Source: Lactuca virosa | Taxonomy: Eukaryota; Streptophyta; Magnoliopsida; Asterales; Asteraceae | Direction: 5' to 3' | NCBI GenBank assembly: GCA_928212115.1 | Contig: CAKMRJ010003334.1 | Span: forward strand, 743,396-807,395 | Length of the DNA stretch: 64,000 nucleotides | Shown: piece after piece, positions 35,229 through 49,700 of the stretch | Layout: each line of letters opens with the position of its first letter | Position numbering within the stretch: position 1 is the stretch's first letter | Position numbers and translations under genes: made by a program | The notes under the pieces: model-generated | Databases searched by the model: none | Seen by the model: the letters and a program-made list of their open reading frames with translations, nothing else | What the model was told of the DNA's origin: nothing

Positions 35229-37999
35229 GTACCACATATTCCATGTAATAATCATATAGTTCACATATATTTAATACATTCAATAAATACTTGCATTAAA
35301 ATGATTTTCATGAAAGGGATTATGTATTCACTTGATAAAGTGGGTGATTGGCGATTTCGGCAGCGCTTCGCTTCGCACTTCCAAAGAAACCTAGACGTAT
35401 AAAGCACTAAGCCTTAGTCTAGTTTCGTAATCCTGGCGACTATTTAAGGATAGTCTAGATTCCTCACTAATCTCAATGTCTACATCAAGATCTATCAAGT
35501 AAGGAATAACCAGGTAGGATCATATCGGAGGTAGAGTTTGTTTGGTATATAGAGTATATTGTTTGAAATCCCACTTTAAACACCTCACTAAGTCCAGCCT
35601 AGGCATTACTCCCGTAAGTAGATCAATCAGTATAATGACATGGAATCATTGATAAATATTAATTGTATGTTCATAATAATGACTATGACTATAATTAAAA
35701 GTTACACTTAAATAAAATAAGTGTAGCTTAACTTACAGAGTAATCTAGCGAAAATCGGGAATTACGCGGGCAGAACTCTGATCTGGGAGCTTCTATTCAC
35801 CGGCTATCTGACAACGCAGGGTTTCACTGAAGGAGTTGGGAACTCAGGAGTATAGTGCTAAAGGCTAGAAAGTAATCCTAGAGAGATTTGTAGAAGAGCG
35901 TGAAGAAAAATGAAGGAGAAATCGTGAATATATAGGCCAAAAAGGGATGTGCGCCGCACATCTGGTCGGATAACGTGACCTGGCAGTTTTTCTATGGTGA
36001 CACATGTCAGCATCTTGTGGAAGGTCAGAGGCACGTCGCGGCCTAAGTCTGTGCACGTGGGAATTTCTGTTTTCTTAAATAATTCATAACTTCTCCATAT
36101 GAGCATCGTTTTCGACGGGTTTTATATCCATGCATAGCTATCGAATTTTGAATTTATTCTTAAAGTTATATTTTACAGACTTAGACTGTTAAAGTCCGTG
36201 CAAAAATCACAACTTTATCATTGATATTCGTTCTCTACTGTCTTTATATCTACGGATAGGTATGAACGAGATCTTCAACTCTCGTTTAGATTGTTTTTCC
36301 TAACAATCAACCGTTGTAAAATTTGATACCAGTGTTGCACACTGATGCACTGAAACTTATAAAAATCACAACTTCCTCTCACGAAGTCAGATTTGGGCGT
36401 TCTTTATATGTATGTTCTCGGTTTTACAACTACTACAACTTTTGTTTAGATTACTTAGGCTAATAATCAAGCTATCTCCAATTCACTATTTATGATACAT
36501 TGTCTGATCGTGAAACTTCGGAAGTCTATAACTTTTGCATACGAAGCCGAATTTGAGTGTGCTTTATGTGTACGGGATTCATATCGCAACTCCTACATTT
36601 CCAGTCAATATTATTTATCCTAAATAATCTTCTATCAAGATTGTCATTTCGTTGCTTATTGATAAATTACTAAAATGGCTTTATTCTTAGAAGTCGATCA
36701 CAGCAGAAAAGAAGGAAGAAAGCTAATGTTTGAGGTGAGAAAATGGGTTCATCGATAGCTTGAGTGAACCTTTGTTAAAGTTGTGATTTTCAGCTCAATT
36801 ATTTGTACTTTTAGATAGATTTAGAAGCAATGTATTGCTTCAATTAATTATGTATTTGTGTATTATTGAGTGATGTGGTAGAAAATGTAAGTGTAGATGC
36901 TATAGTCATATTGCTGGAAATTTAAATTCAATTATGCTTGATTCAAAGTGCCAAAAGGTATAATGTTGTATTTGGAATATCTAAAATGGTGATATTTTCT
37001 AACTTTCTCGATTCGTGTGCCCTTGATCTGGATATCAAATGATTTTTCTGAAAATGACGAATGATAATCTCGGTTATAAGGTTTCCAAAAAGTCAAACGG
37101 ATCTTAACTCTGATAAGTAGAACTCTGGGAAATCCATTTAAAGTTTCGTGATTAATTCGTTTCAGATTCGTAGATAATTCAAACGAAGCACTGCACAAGT
37201 CGTTTTAGGAAAATCAGATACATACTGATTTTTGATAACTTTAAAGAGACGTAACTTTCTCATACAATCTCTGGTTTGGACGTTCTTTATATCCACGGAA
37301 TCAGGAGAATGTAATCTATTCAAATTTCTTATCCATAACTCTCAAATATACTTAATGCAAAAATTTATTTTTAACGTCACAAATAATTTTTTTTTTAATT
37401 TTCGATTATATTCTCAACGATAAATGGTTTGGGCAGTTTGAGACGTTTTAAAGGTAATTATGAATATAATATTTTTAATATACATTATAATCATAAATTT
37501 TACACACAATTGGTCCTTAACACATAACATTTCGTGGTGGTTTGACCGTCGAAATTTGACCGATTTTTACCAGTTGTTACACACTACTGTGCTGAAACTT
37601 CAAAAAATCATAACTTCCTCTCACGCAGTCAGATTTGGACGTTCTTTATGTGTATGCTCTCTGTTTTACGACTACTACGACTTTCATTTAGATTGCTTAG
37701 GCTAATAAGCCACCTATATAAAACTCACTTTTTATGATATGTAGAGTCTTGTCGGTTTAAATCGTGCAACTTCGAAAAAGCATAACTTCTTCATATGAAG
37801 TCGGATTTAAGCGTTCTATATATCTACGGAAATCGTATTGATCTTTTCTACATGTTTATGATGATTATTTTGGGCCAAAGTAAGATACCTCTATTTTGTA
37901 TTTTATAATAATTACTTAGTATTACAATCTACGACATAGTAAAAATGGGGTGTTACAACTCTCCCCTACTTACAAGGATTTCGTCCCCGAAATCTAACT

Positions 38000-38553
38000 A
38001 AATAATTCTGGGTAGTTGCTCCTATCTCTTGTTCTATTTCCCAAGTCTATTCTTATCCTTCTCGGTGTTGCCACTGTATCTTCACTAGGTTGAACACCTT
38101 ATTACGTAAGGTGTTTGTCTTCTTATCTAAGATTGTTATTGGTTTCTCTACGTAGTTCAGACGTTCATCTACGAAAATATCCTCCAAAGGTACAATTGTG
38201 GATTCATCCGTAATGCATTTCCTTAGTTTGGAGATATGAAGGGTGTTATGGATCTGACTAAGTCATTCCGGCAAATCCAAATGGTAGGCAACCTTGACCA
38301 CTCGAGCAATGACTCGAAAGGGTCCGATATACCTAGGGCCTAACTTTCTCCTCTTCTGGAACCTGATGGCACCTTTTCATGGTGAAACCTTAAGTAATAT
38401 GAGATCTCCGACTAGGACTTCAAGATCTAACCTTTGTCAATCTGCATAACTCTTCTGTCGACTTTGAGCAATTTGTAGTCTCTCTAGTACTTATTGGATA
38501 AGTTTGGTAGTGTTAATCACAACTTCAGTACTTCCCATGACTCGTTGACCAAC
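38000..38553 (-). pseudogene. Gypsy B integrase tail and chromodomain relic
   Basis: Minus-strand peptides LLKVSPWKGAIRFQKRRKLG, PRYIGPFRVIARVVKVAYHL, LHISKLRKC and VEKPITILDKKTNTLRNKVF followed by NLVKIQWQHREG. These are the GPF/Y module and chromodomain-like end of Tekay/Del-type integrase. Frameshifts and stops interrupt it near 38010-38060 and 38240-38300. Confidence 0.8.
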
Positions 38554-39312
38554 TTATCCCCAACATATGGGCGTCCGACACTTTCTTCCATAAAGCATCT
38601 CGAAGGGAGGTCTACCAATACTGGAATGGTAATTGTTGTTTAACAAGAACTCTGCTAACGGTAGATATGTATCCCAACTTCCACCAAAGTCAAGTACACA
38701 TGCCCTTAACATATCCTCAAGAGTTTGCATAGTCCTTTCACTTTGCCCATCGGTATAAGAGTGATAAGATGTTCTAATATGCAACCGCGTACCTAGCCCA
38801 TCTTAGACCTTCCTCCAAAACCAAGGAGTGAAATGGACATCTCTGTAAGAGACTATCAAGATTGGTACTCTGTGCCGAGAGACTACTTCCTTGACGTATA
38901 TATTTTCAAGCTTCTCAGATGAGGATCTCTCTAGGATAGGCATGAAGTGGGCATTCTTGGTTAATCTATCCACTATCACCCATATAGTATCTACACCACG
39001 ATGAGTCTTCAGTAGCTTGGTGATGAAGTACATTGTTATCTGCTCCCATTTACACATCAGGATATCAAGAGGCTACAATTTTCCATGGGGCATCTGGTGT
39101 TCGGCCTTGACCTTCTGACAAGTCACACACCTCTCGGCGTACCACGCATCATCTCTCTTCATACAGGGCCACCAGTAACTGTTTCTGAGGTCTTTGTACA
39201 TATTTGCAACTCCCGGATGAATCGAGAACTTGGACTTTTGCGCCTCATCCATCGGTATTTTTCGGGTTCCACCAAAATACGGGACCCACACTCTGTCGTG
39301 CAAGGTTAACAA
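38554..39312 (-). pseudogene. Gypsy B integrase zinc domain and core
   Basis: Three - strand fragments in order. 39312-39073 holds the zinc-binding module (HPGVANMYKDLRNSYWWPCM, AERCVTCQKVKAEHQ). 39057-38803 has YFITKLLKTHRGVDTIWVIV with DRLTKNAHF, and SYRDVHFT in place of S(N/D)RD. 38784-38554 has TDGQSERTMQTLEDMLRACV and NNNYHSSIGRPPFE. The D, D and E positions are present but spread over frames broken at about 39065 and 38795. Confidence 0.85.
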
Positions 39313-39357
39313 CCCACGACTGTCTACGTAAAAAGCTGAGATTTTCCCTACAATTCT

Positions 39358-39767
39358 CTAGCTTTTTTGGTTCTCTACCTTGATTGCTTCGCTCTGAGAT
39401 TGGTTGATGATCTCTAGTACTGGGGTAATTACTGTCATCCATAAGCATGCGCCCTTCACCGGCATATTAGTCATATTCCGACTTACTGCATCAGCTACTA
39501 CGTTGGCCTTACCTGGGTGGTAAAGTATTTCGTAATCGTAGTCCGTCACTACATCCAACCATCGACGTTGCTTCATGTTCAGGTTGAGCTGATCCATTAA
39601 GTATCTCAGGATTTTGTGGTGTGTGTAGACAGTGCATCACACTACATACAAGTAATGCCTCCAAATCTTGAGAGCAAAGACCACTGCTCCCAACTCTAGA
39701 TCGTGTGTCAGGTAATTAGTCGTGTGGGGCTTCAACTGTCTTGAGGCATATGCGATTACTCGACCTC
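39358..39767 (-). pseudogene. Gypsy B RNase H, interrupted by copia B
   Basis: QQQRGRVIAYASRQLKPHTT and HDLELGAVVFALKIWRHYLY (39637-39775), then MKQRRWLDVVTDYDYEILYH and PGKANVVADAVSRN (39597-39358). The catalytic N-terminal part with YCDASF lies across the copia insertion at 46775-46960. The 5-bp duplication GTTGC falls in the codons of the Q-rich join. Confidence 0.85.
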
Positions 39768-39772
39768 GTTGC

Positions 39773-42700
39773 TGTTGGGCTTTGGTATAATACAACATCC
39801 TATGGTGCACATACAACCCTAAATACCTTGGATCTATGTTTTCACTAATTATACATGCAAATGGTTTCCAAGATATTGAACCTATAGCTAGCATGCAATT
39901 GTCATACAAACTACATAAAATACTAGATAGTGTAACATACCTTTTTGTGTGGCTGGAGGTATTGATGTATTTGGCCTTAAGAACTTAGCCCCAATAGTGT
40001 GGAAGCCTCAAATGAAGTCACAACACATCAAGGACAAAGGTAGGACTTGAGAGAGAATCTCCATGCACTCTAAAACCTTCATGAACTCCAAGAACATGCA
40101 CACACACTAAGGGTGACTAGGGGTGGTCGTTTTAGGTCATAACATATGTATTTATATGTGTTGAATTCTAAGAGTCATGGGTATAACCCAAACCCATATC
40201 CATGGATTTTATGATCCATGGTTCATGTGGCCCAACTCTTTATGTATCCATACATAAACTTGGTCCAACATGGATCATAAGCCCAACACATATAAATATA
40301 ACTAATTACCATAATTAGTCCCCATAATTTTAATTAGTCTCTTTTGATCACTAAATTAATTCCAAATTAATTCTTGATCAATACTAATTAAAACATATGA
40401 CTTTATATTAATATATTAGAACTTATAATATATTAATAAATCATATATAACCTCTTCTCTCAAAAGTCCATCCTAACAAATTGTCCTGATGATATGCAAC
40501 CCAAATGGACCATGCTACTCTCAGGTCGAATACATACCAATAATAGCTATGGGCTTAGACACCTAATCCAACAGTCTCCCACTTGGATAAGTCTAAAACT
40601 ATTATTTCATATGACTCCAAAACCCGACTAGCAATCGTAGCTCTTAAAGCCGCTGTCGAACTCTGAACAAATCCATGACGCGTCCATTAGATAAGGGATC
40701 ATATATTCCTCCATTCTAGATATCATATGGACTGAGACATGGATTATAATCATTCTCTCTGTCCATTTGTTATTTCCCGATTTCCGATTTATGACGACTA
40801 ACTAATTGAACAAATCAAATTAGTCCAGACCCAGCCGAGCACTTATGTTTGACATCACCAAATCGTCGAGGGGCCCACAGATTTCGCTTTTATCCCTTTA
40901 AGGGTAAAAGGAATGGATAAACTCCGACTCATATGCTTGTTATACTACTTGTTGAATCATACACAAAGGCACAAAATCATCGATAAACTTCGACATCACC
41001 AAATCATCGAGCACTTGTTGAAATTCTTTATCGTAAATGTAAGAATTCCAAATTCCTACCATTTAACGAAATTTGTTAGATTTTAAACTTATATGCATTG
41101 ATCCTCTCGTAATGACTATGCACAAAGTCACAAAGACTTGTCAACAGACATTACAGAGTATTCCAATGGAGATCAATTCCATGGAAATGAAGTCTCACAT
41201 TCAAAGTACATTCCTTTGAACATCCTTCTTGCATTAAGTTTTCTAATCTTACACATATTTGAAGAACAACTTCCACCTATGGAAACCTTTCCAGATTCCC
41301 ATTTTGACTATCACTTCTGAACAAGAGTTACCTCTTTTCAGAATATGTTAATATGGTCCTACCAGAATTAACAATATACTTCCAATTGTCCGTGAGCAAC
41401 CAATCTTTGGTAAACCTTAGATTGTCTTCGACAATTGCTTAATCATTTTAGTCATATCCAATTCTAGACTTTTCCCTTCTTAATGTCCTGAGCATTTGGA
41501 AAATTTAGAAAGTATAAATATTATAGCACACGTAATCAATCCTATATCTGAAGCATATGGGACACGATTCATGATGTCTCACATAAAGACGCGATCATAG
41601 ACCACTCTTTTGCTACAATATTTTTATTTGCCATGTTTTCAAATTTTGACTATGAAGAGGGATGCCGTAATCGTAATCGAATTTTGAAAACGCAATATAT
41701 ATAGAATTTCCTTATGTTTGGCCATTCCAACATAAAATTCGTATATATATCCTTGACTAAAGATGATTAAAATCTCAATCTAAGCTTTTAGAATTGAAGT
41801 GAAGTATAATTTCCTCTCCCTTAATTATAGCAAAACAACTTTTCCCTTTTGTTTTCTATAATTAACACTTAATATATAATGATCATGCTCCCACTTACAT
41901 GATAATTATTAGCATAACACTTATGCTCCCACTAGCTTTGACATGTACTCAGAAATCAGCTGGACTTCTAGAAATCAATACTTTATTGACTTTCTTAACA
42001 AAGTTCAGTTTTCTGATACGAGATGCTTTGATAAGAATTTATCAAATTCATACACCTTTCCTTAGATAGCTCATATGTGTGTCTAAACAATTTTTAGAAC
42101 TATGAAAAGGGATGCCGTAATCGTAGTCTCAATTGTTTAGACCTTTGCCACTTCTCACAAGTCCATGTTAGTGTGCCGGTTAACCACACACGCTCCACTA
42201 ACAACTTTGAGAATGCAAATAACACAATTGCTATCTACTTAAAATCTACTTAGTGAAAGCGTTTCCTCACCATCATTTTCATGAATCGGAGAGAAACCTT
42301 ATGACACTTAGATTTTGTGGTGAATGAGTTCCTATCCATGTGAATTTGTCAAACCATAATCACAAGACAAGGTTAGTGACAAATCCAAACTCATACGGAC
42401 CGAACTTGTGCAATATTAATTTCTTGCCAACTGGCAGCACAAGGGCCTGCCATTGCTTTCAATTTGTTATGCAACCAATTGAGAACTCTCAGAACTCCTA
42501 TGCAAAGCCAACTTTAACTGGAATAGGCACAGAAATGTCAAAACGATAGGTTATAAACCTCAAGTCGTGTGCTAGTGAAGAACTTCAGGTTTTTATTCTT
42601 GATTAGTTCTTGGAACTTTCAAGATCTTTAAGACTCCCACTGTCCTCTTGACATATAAGACTCTCTTGTCAAGAACCATTTCTTATCAAGGGTCAGTGCA

Positions 42701-45700
42701 GATTCTTATCAAGACTAACACTTCACATAATTGGCCTTAGTTGGTCTCTGTTTAACCCAAAACATCACAACTTACCAATTTCAAATGTACAAGAGTAGAG
42801 ACACATTTTACTCTTACACTTGACAAGTGTTACAAACCTTCCTTAAGATATGTCACTCGAGTTACAATCTTGTAAGACTTGTTATGGAACGAAGTATGAT
42901 TAATCTTTTTGATTTTAACCATTTCAACAATCCACGATTTCTCTTCTTAGCCAAACAAATGCACTAAGATGTCCTTAGAGAATCAATTGTGATATGGTTT
43001 CATAATCACTAAGATAATCATAAAACAAGATACTCAAGTACTCTCCCATCTTTTCAGATTGGAGAAACTTTTATCTTCCTGCCTTATTTGATTCTTCTTA
43101 TTCGTTCTGCCTAACATTGATACTTTTCCAATGTTTCAGAATTATACTTAAACATGTAAGTATAACCATATTTACTAAGCTTTAGTAAATCATGACGAAT
43201 AGTCTCGTCATTCTTTGTGGTGGACCTGACCAGTGCACACTCAAGTGTACCCGATCCCCTGATCCTTTCACTTGACTCACATATACATGTGAACAATGAA
43301 TTAGTCTTAATTTCCCAAAGATGAAAATTCTCATTCATCATACAACTTGCATGATTCTAAGTTTCTACCCTACTGAAACGTGGGTGATGAGAATCTTTCC
43401 TTCTTTGGTAAATTATGACACTACCACAGTCGAAAGAATCAAATCCATTTTCCAATATTGCTATCAATGGAAACATGTAAACAACAATTTCTCACAAATG
43501 CCACTGTAAGGATATAAAATAAGAACTTTTCTTTTATTTTAGAACTTTGCGGAAAACCTTATCCTTACAATGCAAATGCATGTGAAAACTATGTTGTTAT
43601 GTATTCCTAAGCAATCTATCACAACTCTTTAAGTAACAGCTCAAAATTCTTCCTTTAAGCTTCCTCTTCACTTTGGTTCTTAAAACATCAAAATGTGATC
43701 TAGTCACACCATGTAATAAGAATCTCCAAATAGGAACTTAATAGACTTAGATAATGGACTTTACCTGAAGTAGAGTCAAAACTTTTGACTTTACTATCCT
43801 TACAGACTATCAGGTAAATTTGGCCAGCTTCGCAACCCATGGCCCCTTCCTTTGGAAATAGAAGGTTTGGGAAGTCGATCTTCTAATCAAATTTGCTTTT
43901 ACCAGTGCTCAAAATCATTGCTGACTCAGCAGCACCAAGCAAATAGGTAAGATCATTAAGGGTCAAGTCATGGTCTGTCACATAGTAGTCCCAAAGGAAC
44001 ACACTATGTGACTTAGAAAGTGATTGCACATCCAACTTTCTCAAGATTTTGACACCCAACTCTCCCGGCTTGTCAATACGTGACTTCATCTCCAAGATAT
44101 GATCACACATAGACCTTGCTTTCCAATAGGGCTTGAGTGACCTTGAACTTGTGGGTTAGGGAGAATAATTGGAGGGGGTGTGGAGGAGGTGAAATTCCAA
44201 GAGATTTGGGAAGATCATAGATGTCTAAACTAGACATCTACAATGGGAGATATTCAAGTTAGTTGATTTTTAAGTCCTTAATATAGCACCCAATATGAAA
44301 TATTAAGGCTAGGACCCAGCACAATATTTTACAACTTGGAAGAGGGATGTCGTAATCCAAACTATAAAATATTTGAAGGTAGGCGAATGACGATTCACTA
44401 ATTTCCACCATGAAAAACGAAATAATTTATTAGGTTTTATTTGGTTTTGAAACTCCTAGATCTTTTGAGATTCATTGAACTTTTCAATGGCATGTTTCAA
44501 TCTCGATTGTGCCCTCTCAAATTTTGTGACTGGGATGCCGAGGATCACAAAACAAGGTGTGAATAACCATGCAAATTCACTTGGTACCCTTAATATTATC
44601 ACCTAATCGATGTGCCGGTTAACCACACACGCTCCACCGATCTATGATAAACATTAAGTTACCCTTCGCCACTCTTACTAGTCCATGTTAGTGTGCCGGT
44701 TAACCACACACGCTCCACTAACGACTTGGTAAGGTACAAAGTGTAAATTTCATGGGTTAGCACCAAATTCACATTTTCCTAAGTAACTAAGATTGGGAAT
44801 TTATAAGTGTTTAGTTACTTAGTATTTATCATTAATACTTTTAATGAAGGGAGAATTATAGTCTTGTCAAACCCGTTCGGCTAACGACCCTCCACCAGTC
44901 AAGGAAGCGGTGGGTGAGAGTGGACACCCATTAAACTGCCATTTTATAGGCAGTAACCTTATACCCCCCTTATAGACCGGCTTCGTGAATGAGGCCTACT
45001 AACGGTAAGACTGACTTTTACTCTTATACATATATATAAATATTAAACCTATAATATTATAATAGTATAAGGGTTGAATTTTAAACTATTAAAATTCTAA
45101 GGGTTTAACTTGGAACTAAAGTATTCATGGGGGGAAACTTTACAAATTCCAAAACTTGAAGTCAAGTTTTGAACAATTCAAACACTTTTCAATTCCATAA
45201 CTTATGAATTTAAAGTAGTTTTAATAAAAACTCTTCAAGTTCCATAACCTGAGGACAAGTTATGGAAGACTTTAAAAAACATTTAAGGAAAAAAAAACTC
45301 TTCATTTTCATAACCTGTGAGTTTAAAGTAGTTTAATGGATAAACTCTTCAAGTTCCATAACTTGAGGATAAGTTATGGAAGACTTTAAAATCATTTAAG
45401 AAAATAAGACTCTTCATTTTTCCTAACTTATGGAAATCTTATGAGTGTTTAAAAATCATAAATGTGACTTTTCATATAACTTGAGGACAAGTTACAAAAA
45501 CACATTTCATGAGCAACTTTAAGATTAATATGGATTGAAAACAAATTATCACATAACTTTTCTATTAATCTAAACTAACTCATAAGAACAAGATAATTCA
45601 AGTCAAACTTTTTCATGAAATTAGCCTAACAATTAAACTAATACAAAACATGAATCTATTGACAATTATCTTTGAAATTGGTTTAGCATGAACAATACCA

Positions 45701-46769
45701 CATCAAAAACAGGTCTACAAGACAAAAAAACAGCTTAGGGTAATGTTTCTAGTCCAATTCCAGCCTTAAAAGTCGAAAATATGCTGTCAGGGGGTCCTAC
45801 TCGTCGAGTGCATGAACCAACTCGACGAGTTGGATGAATTTCTTCATGGACTCGGCGAGTTCATCAATGGACTCGGCGAGTCCAGTGCCCAGACAGCCAA
45901 AATTTTCGATTTTTCATCCATTTCAGCAAGTATAACATGAAAACAAGCCTTGTCTCTGATACCACTGTTGGGTTTTGGTATAATACAACAACCTATGGTG
46001 CACATACAACCCTAAATACCTTGGATCTATGTTTTCACTAATTATACATGCAAATGGTTTCCAAGATATTGAACCTATAGCTAGCATGCAATTGTCATAC
46101 AAACTACATAAAATACTAGATAGTGTAACATACCTTTTTGTGTGGCTGGAGGTCTTGATGTATTTGGCCTTAAGAACTTAGCCCCAATAGTGTGGAAGCC
46201 TCAAATGAAGTCACAACACATCAAGGACAAAGGTAGGACTTGAGAGAGAATCTCCATGCACTCTAAAACCTTCATGAACTCCAAGAACATGCACACACAC
46301 ACTAAGGGTGACTAGGGGTGGTCGTTTTAGGTCATAACATATGTATTTATATGTGTTGAATTCTAAGAGTCATGGGTATAACCCAAACCCATATCCATGG
46401 ATTTTATGATCCATGGTTCATGTGGCCCAAACTCTTTATGTATCCATACATAAACTTGGTCCAACATGGATCATAAGCCCAACACATATAAATATAACTA
46501 ATTACCATAATTAGTCCCCATAGTTTTAATTAGTCTCTTTTGATCACTAAATTAATTCCAAATTAATTCTTGATCAATACTAATTAAAACATATGACTTC
46601 ATATTAATATATTAGAACTTATAATATATTAATAAATCATATATAACCTCTTCTCTCAAAAGTCCATCCTAACAAATTGTCCTGATGATATGCAACCCAA
46701 ATGGACCATGCTACTCTCGGGTCGAATACATACCAATAATAGTTATGGGCTTAGACACCTAATCCAACA
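39773..46769 (-). mobile_element. Copia B, second member of the copia A family
   Basis: A complete 6997-bp insertion: LTRs 39773-40573 and 45966-46769, bounded by the 5-bp duplication GTTGC at 39768-39772 and 46770-46774. On the - strand the primer site TGGTATCAGAGA is at 45964-45953 and the purine tract at 40586-40574. The LTRs differ at about ten sites by eye, so the insertion is young, yet gag and pol are reduced to fragments under 90 codons. The interior matches copia A in leader hairpins, gag relic and pol relic. It lies in the RNase H region of gypsy B. Confidence 0.95.
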
Positions 46770-49700
46770 GTTGCATGTGGATGGCTCCGAACCCCATGAA
46801 TGATGCATCGCAGTACACTACCATGTCATCAACACCTTCTGGTAGGGTTAACACTGGAGCTTCACATAACTTTTGCCTTAACGTTTCAAATTCCAATTGT
46901 TGCTCAGGACCCAAACGAAAAGTAACTCCCTTCTTCGTTAAAACGAGTCATTTGTACTGAAATCTTTGAAATATCTTGGATAAATCTTTTGTAGTTTTCC
47001 GCCAATCCTAGAAAACTTCGTAATTCTGAAGGAGTAGTTGGGACCGGCCATTTCATTATTGCCTCAATCTTGGTTGGATATACTAAAATAGTTCATCTTT
47101 GGTATATATTCCTCTCTTACTCGCATCTAGTGGTATCCTGATTGTAGACTAATCTTGGAAAACCATGGAGCTCCTTGTAGTTGATAAAATAGTTCGTCAA
47201 TTCTTGGTAGCGGGTAACGATTCTTCACCGTGAGTTTGTTAAGTTCTTTGTATTCAATGCACATTCTGTGCGACCCATAATTCTTCTTAACAAAAAAAAA
47301 TTGGTGCTCACCAAGGCGAACTACTTGGTCAAATGAACCCTTTGTCCATCAACTCTTGAAGCTGATTAGAAAATTCCTGCATCTCTGGCGGTGCAAGACG
47401 ATAGGGAGCTTTGGCTATAGGTGTCGTACCGGGAACTAGGTCTATCCTAAACTCTATTTGGCGCTCTGGGGGTATAGCAGGTAAGTCCTCAGTAAACACA
47501 TCAAGGAATTCACAAACTACCGGTACTTCTACAACAGCTTCCTTATTCTCTTCTCGAGTGTCGATTATATAGGCCAAAAATCCTTCACAACCATGTTGTG
47601 GATACTTTCTGTCCCTTGCAGCGGAACAAAACGTTGAACCACTCTTCGAGCCTTCCCCCCAGATGGTTAGTTCTCCCCTACTTGGGGTCCAAACCCTTAC
47701 TATCTTCTACCTATAGTCGATCAAGGCCTCAAACTGGTTAAGCCAACCCATACCTCCTATTACATTTATCTCTTGCATAGGAATGGGAATGAGATTTATG
47801 GGGAAACTATTGTCGCCAATTCTTATAGTACAACTACGGTAAACCTTTTATGCTAACTGTTCGATCGTCATCTATTTCTACTCTAAGAGGATGTTCTAAA
47901 TTTCCTATGGCATTATTAAGGTTCTTGCTATACTTAAGTGATACGAATGAATGACTTTCTCCAGAATCAAATAACACTAAGGCAGGTATGGAGTTGACTA
48001 AAAACGTACCATCTACGATGTATGGTGCCTCCTTGGTTTCTTCTTCTTCCGTGAGTTGAAAGGCTCGCCCCTTGGCTCTTGGAATCTCCGCTCTGCCCTG
48101 GCACCTATCGGTTATCCTCAATGTTGCAGGTACTGGAGCCTGTATTGCACATGTTGTCTTTAGAAGAGGACATTCAGCTTTATAATGACCTAGTTGGTTG
48201 CAATTAAAATAAATGTGCATGTCTCATTTGCAGTCCCTGGCATAATGCCTTTCCTTGCCAAATTTGTGCCACCCAGGTCCTACTTAACAAGGACCATCAT
48301 GAAACTTCCCATACTTGTTGCAAGTATGTCCCTTATGATTTCCAAACCTTAAACAATTGGATTTAAATTTCTTGGCTGTTGGCTTAAATGCAGCAGGGAT
48401 CTGCCTCTTTTCCTTCGTCTGAGTTTCCAGCTCGATTTCCCTTCTCCTGGCATGATCTTGCATCTCTTCCAAGGTCTTGTACCGATTTTTCAATACAAAC
48501 TCTCTGATGTCGATCTTGAGTATACTCAAGTACCGAGACATCTTCACTTGTTCTGAGGATGCATACTCGGGGAAAAACAAGGCTCTCTCCGTGGACTTCT
48601 TGGTGATCTCTATAAACAATTTAGTTGTATGTTTGAGCGACAAGTATTCTTGGGCTAGTCGCTCCCTTTCCACCAATGGAACATACTCCTCTCTAAACTT
48701 TTCAACAAACTATTCCCAAGTCACCGCACTCTTCTCCGCCGGTGAATAATCCTTTATGACAAAGTTCCACCAATCCTTCGCCCCGTGACGTATGAGATTC
48801 TGTGCATACCTAAACTTCAAGTATTCTGGGAAAGAACAAGTTTAAAGCATCCTTCTACATATGTGATCCATCTCATTGCAACAATTGGATCTCTAACTCT
48901 ATCAAACTCTGGGGGCTTGGTGTTATTGTATTCGCGGTAAGGCATTTCCTTCTCTCCAGGTGAAGTTGCAGCAGCAATAGTAGCCATGGCTGCGGCGGCA
49001 ACGGTGCTTGCAACAACATCATAATGTTCATCAAACAACACGATCAATTCAGCCTTAATAGATCCGAACATCTCCGAGATCATTTCTCTAACGGCAGCTG
49101 ACACTACCACTTCAGTTATGTCGCACATCTTCGCGTCGCTTGGACCTGACATGTCCGATCCAGAACCAGAACCAATTGCTCTAGTAATCATCACCATGCT
49201 GGAGATATAAATGGGACTAGATCAATACGAATTTATTGTGTTATCTTGTACTAACATTCTATCCTTTCTAGTTTCTTAATAACCTTGCGAGTGTTCCTAA
49301 TTCATGTATGAATCTTATGCTTCCAGTAGTACGAGCCCATACTACCTTCCACACCTATCCATACTAGATCGAAGAATTGCCCCAATGTTTCTAAGTTACT
49401 TCACTCCCCTATCGTTAGGTATTTTCATACACATAGTGCTATAAGGACCTAATTACTATTTTCCTAGACTTTTCTCCTAGGATTCCTTCGGCTTCATTCT
49501 GCTATTATCCGAGGAAGAACTTCTACTAACTCTAACTAGTTATTGGACGAAATACGATCGCATGCCGCTAAAATAAAACAGTCTATCGATCGTGAGATCT
49601 GACACTACAATGGTTGGAATTAGACAAGAGCTGTGTAATAGCGTCGAATCAAGCAATCTAAAACTTTTTAATTCCGGGAGCATACAAGATAAAGTAATTA

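Larger units (their letters stand above)
31878..37957 (-). repeat. Gypsy B 3' LTR with nested element
   Basis: The outer end TGTTACA.. (37957, reading TGTAACACCCC on the - strand) is certain; the far end near TGTGACATCC at 31878 is inferred. Net length without the insertion at 33076-35172 is about 3.9 kb. At least six degenerate blocks with CATAACTTCCTC..TACGAAGTC..GTTCTTTATAT recur between 36070 and 37830. Confidence 0.7.
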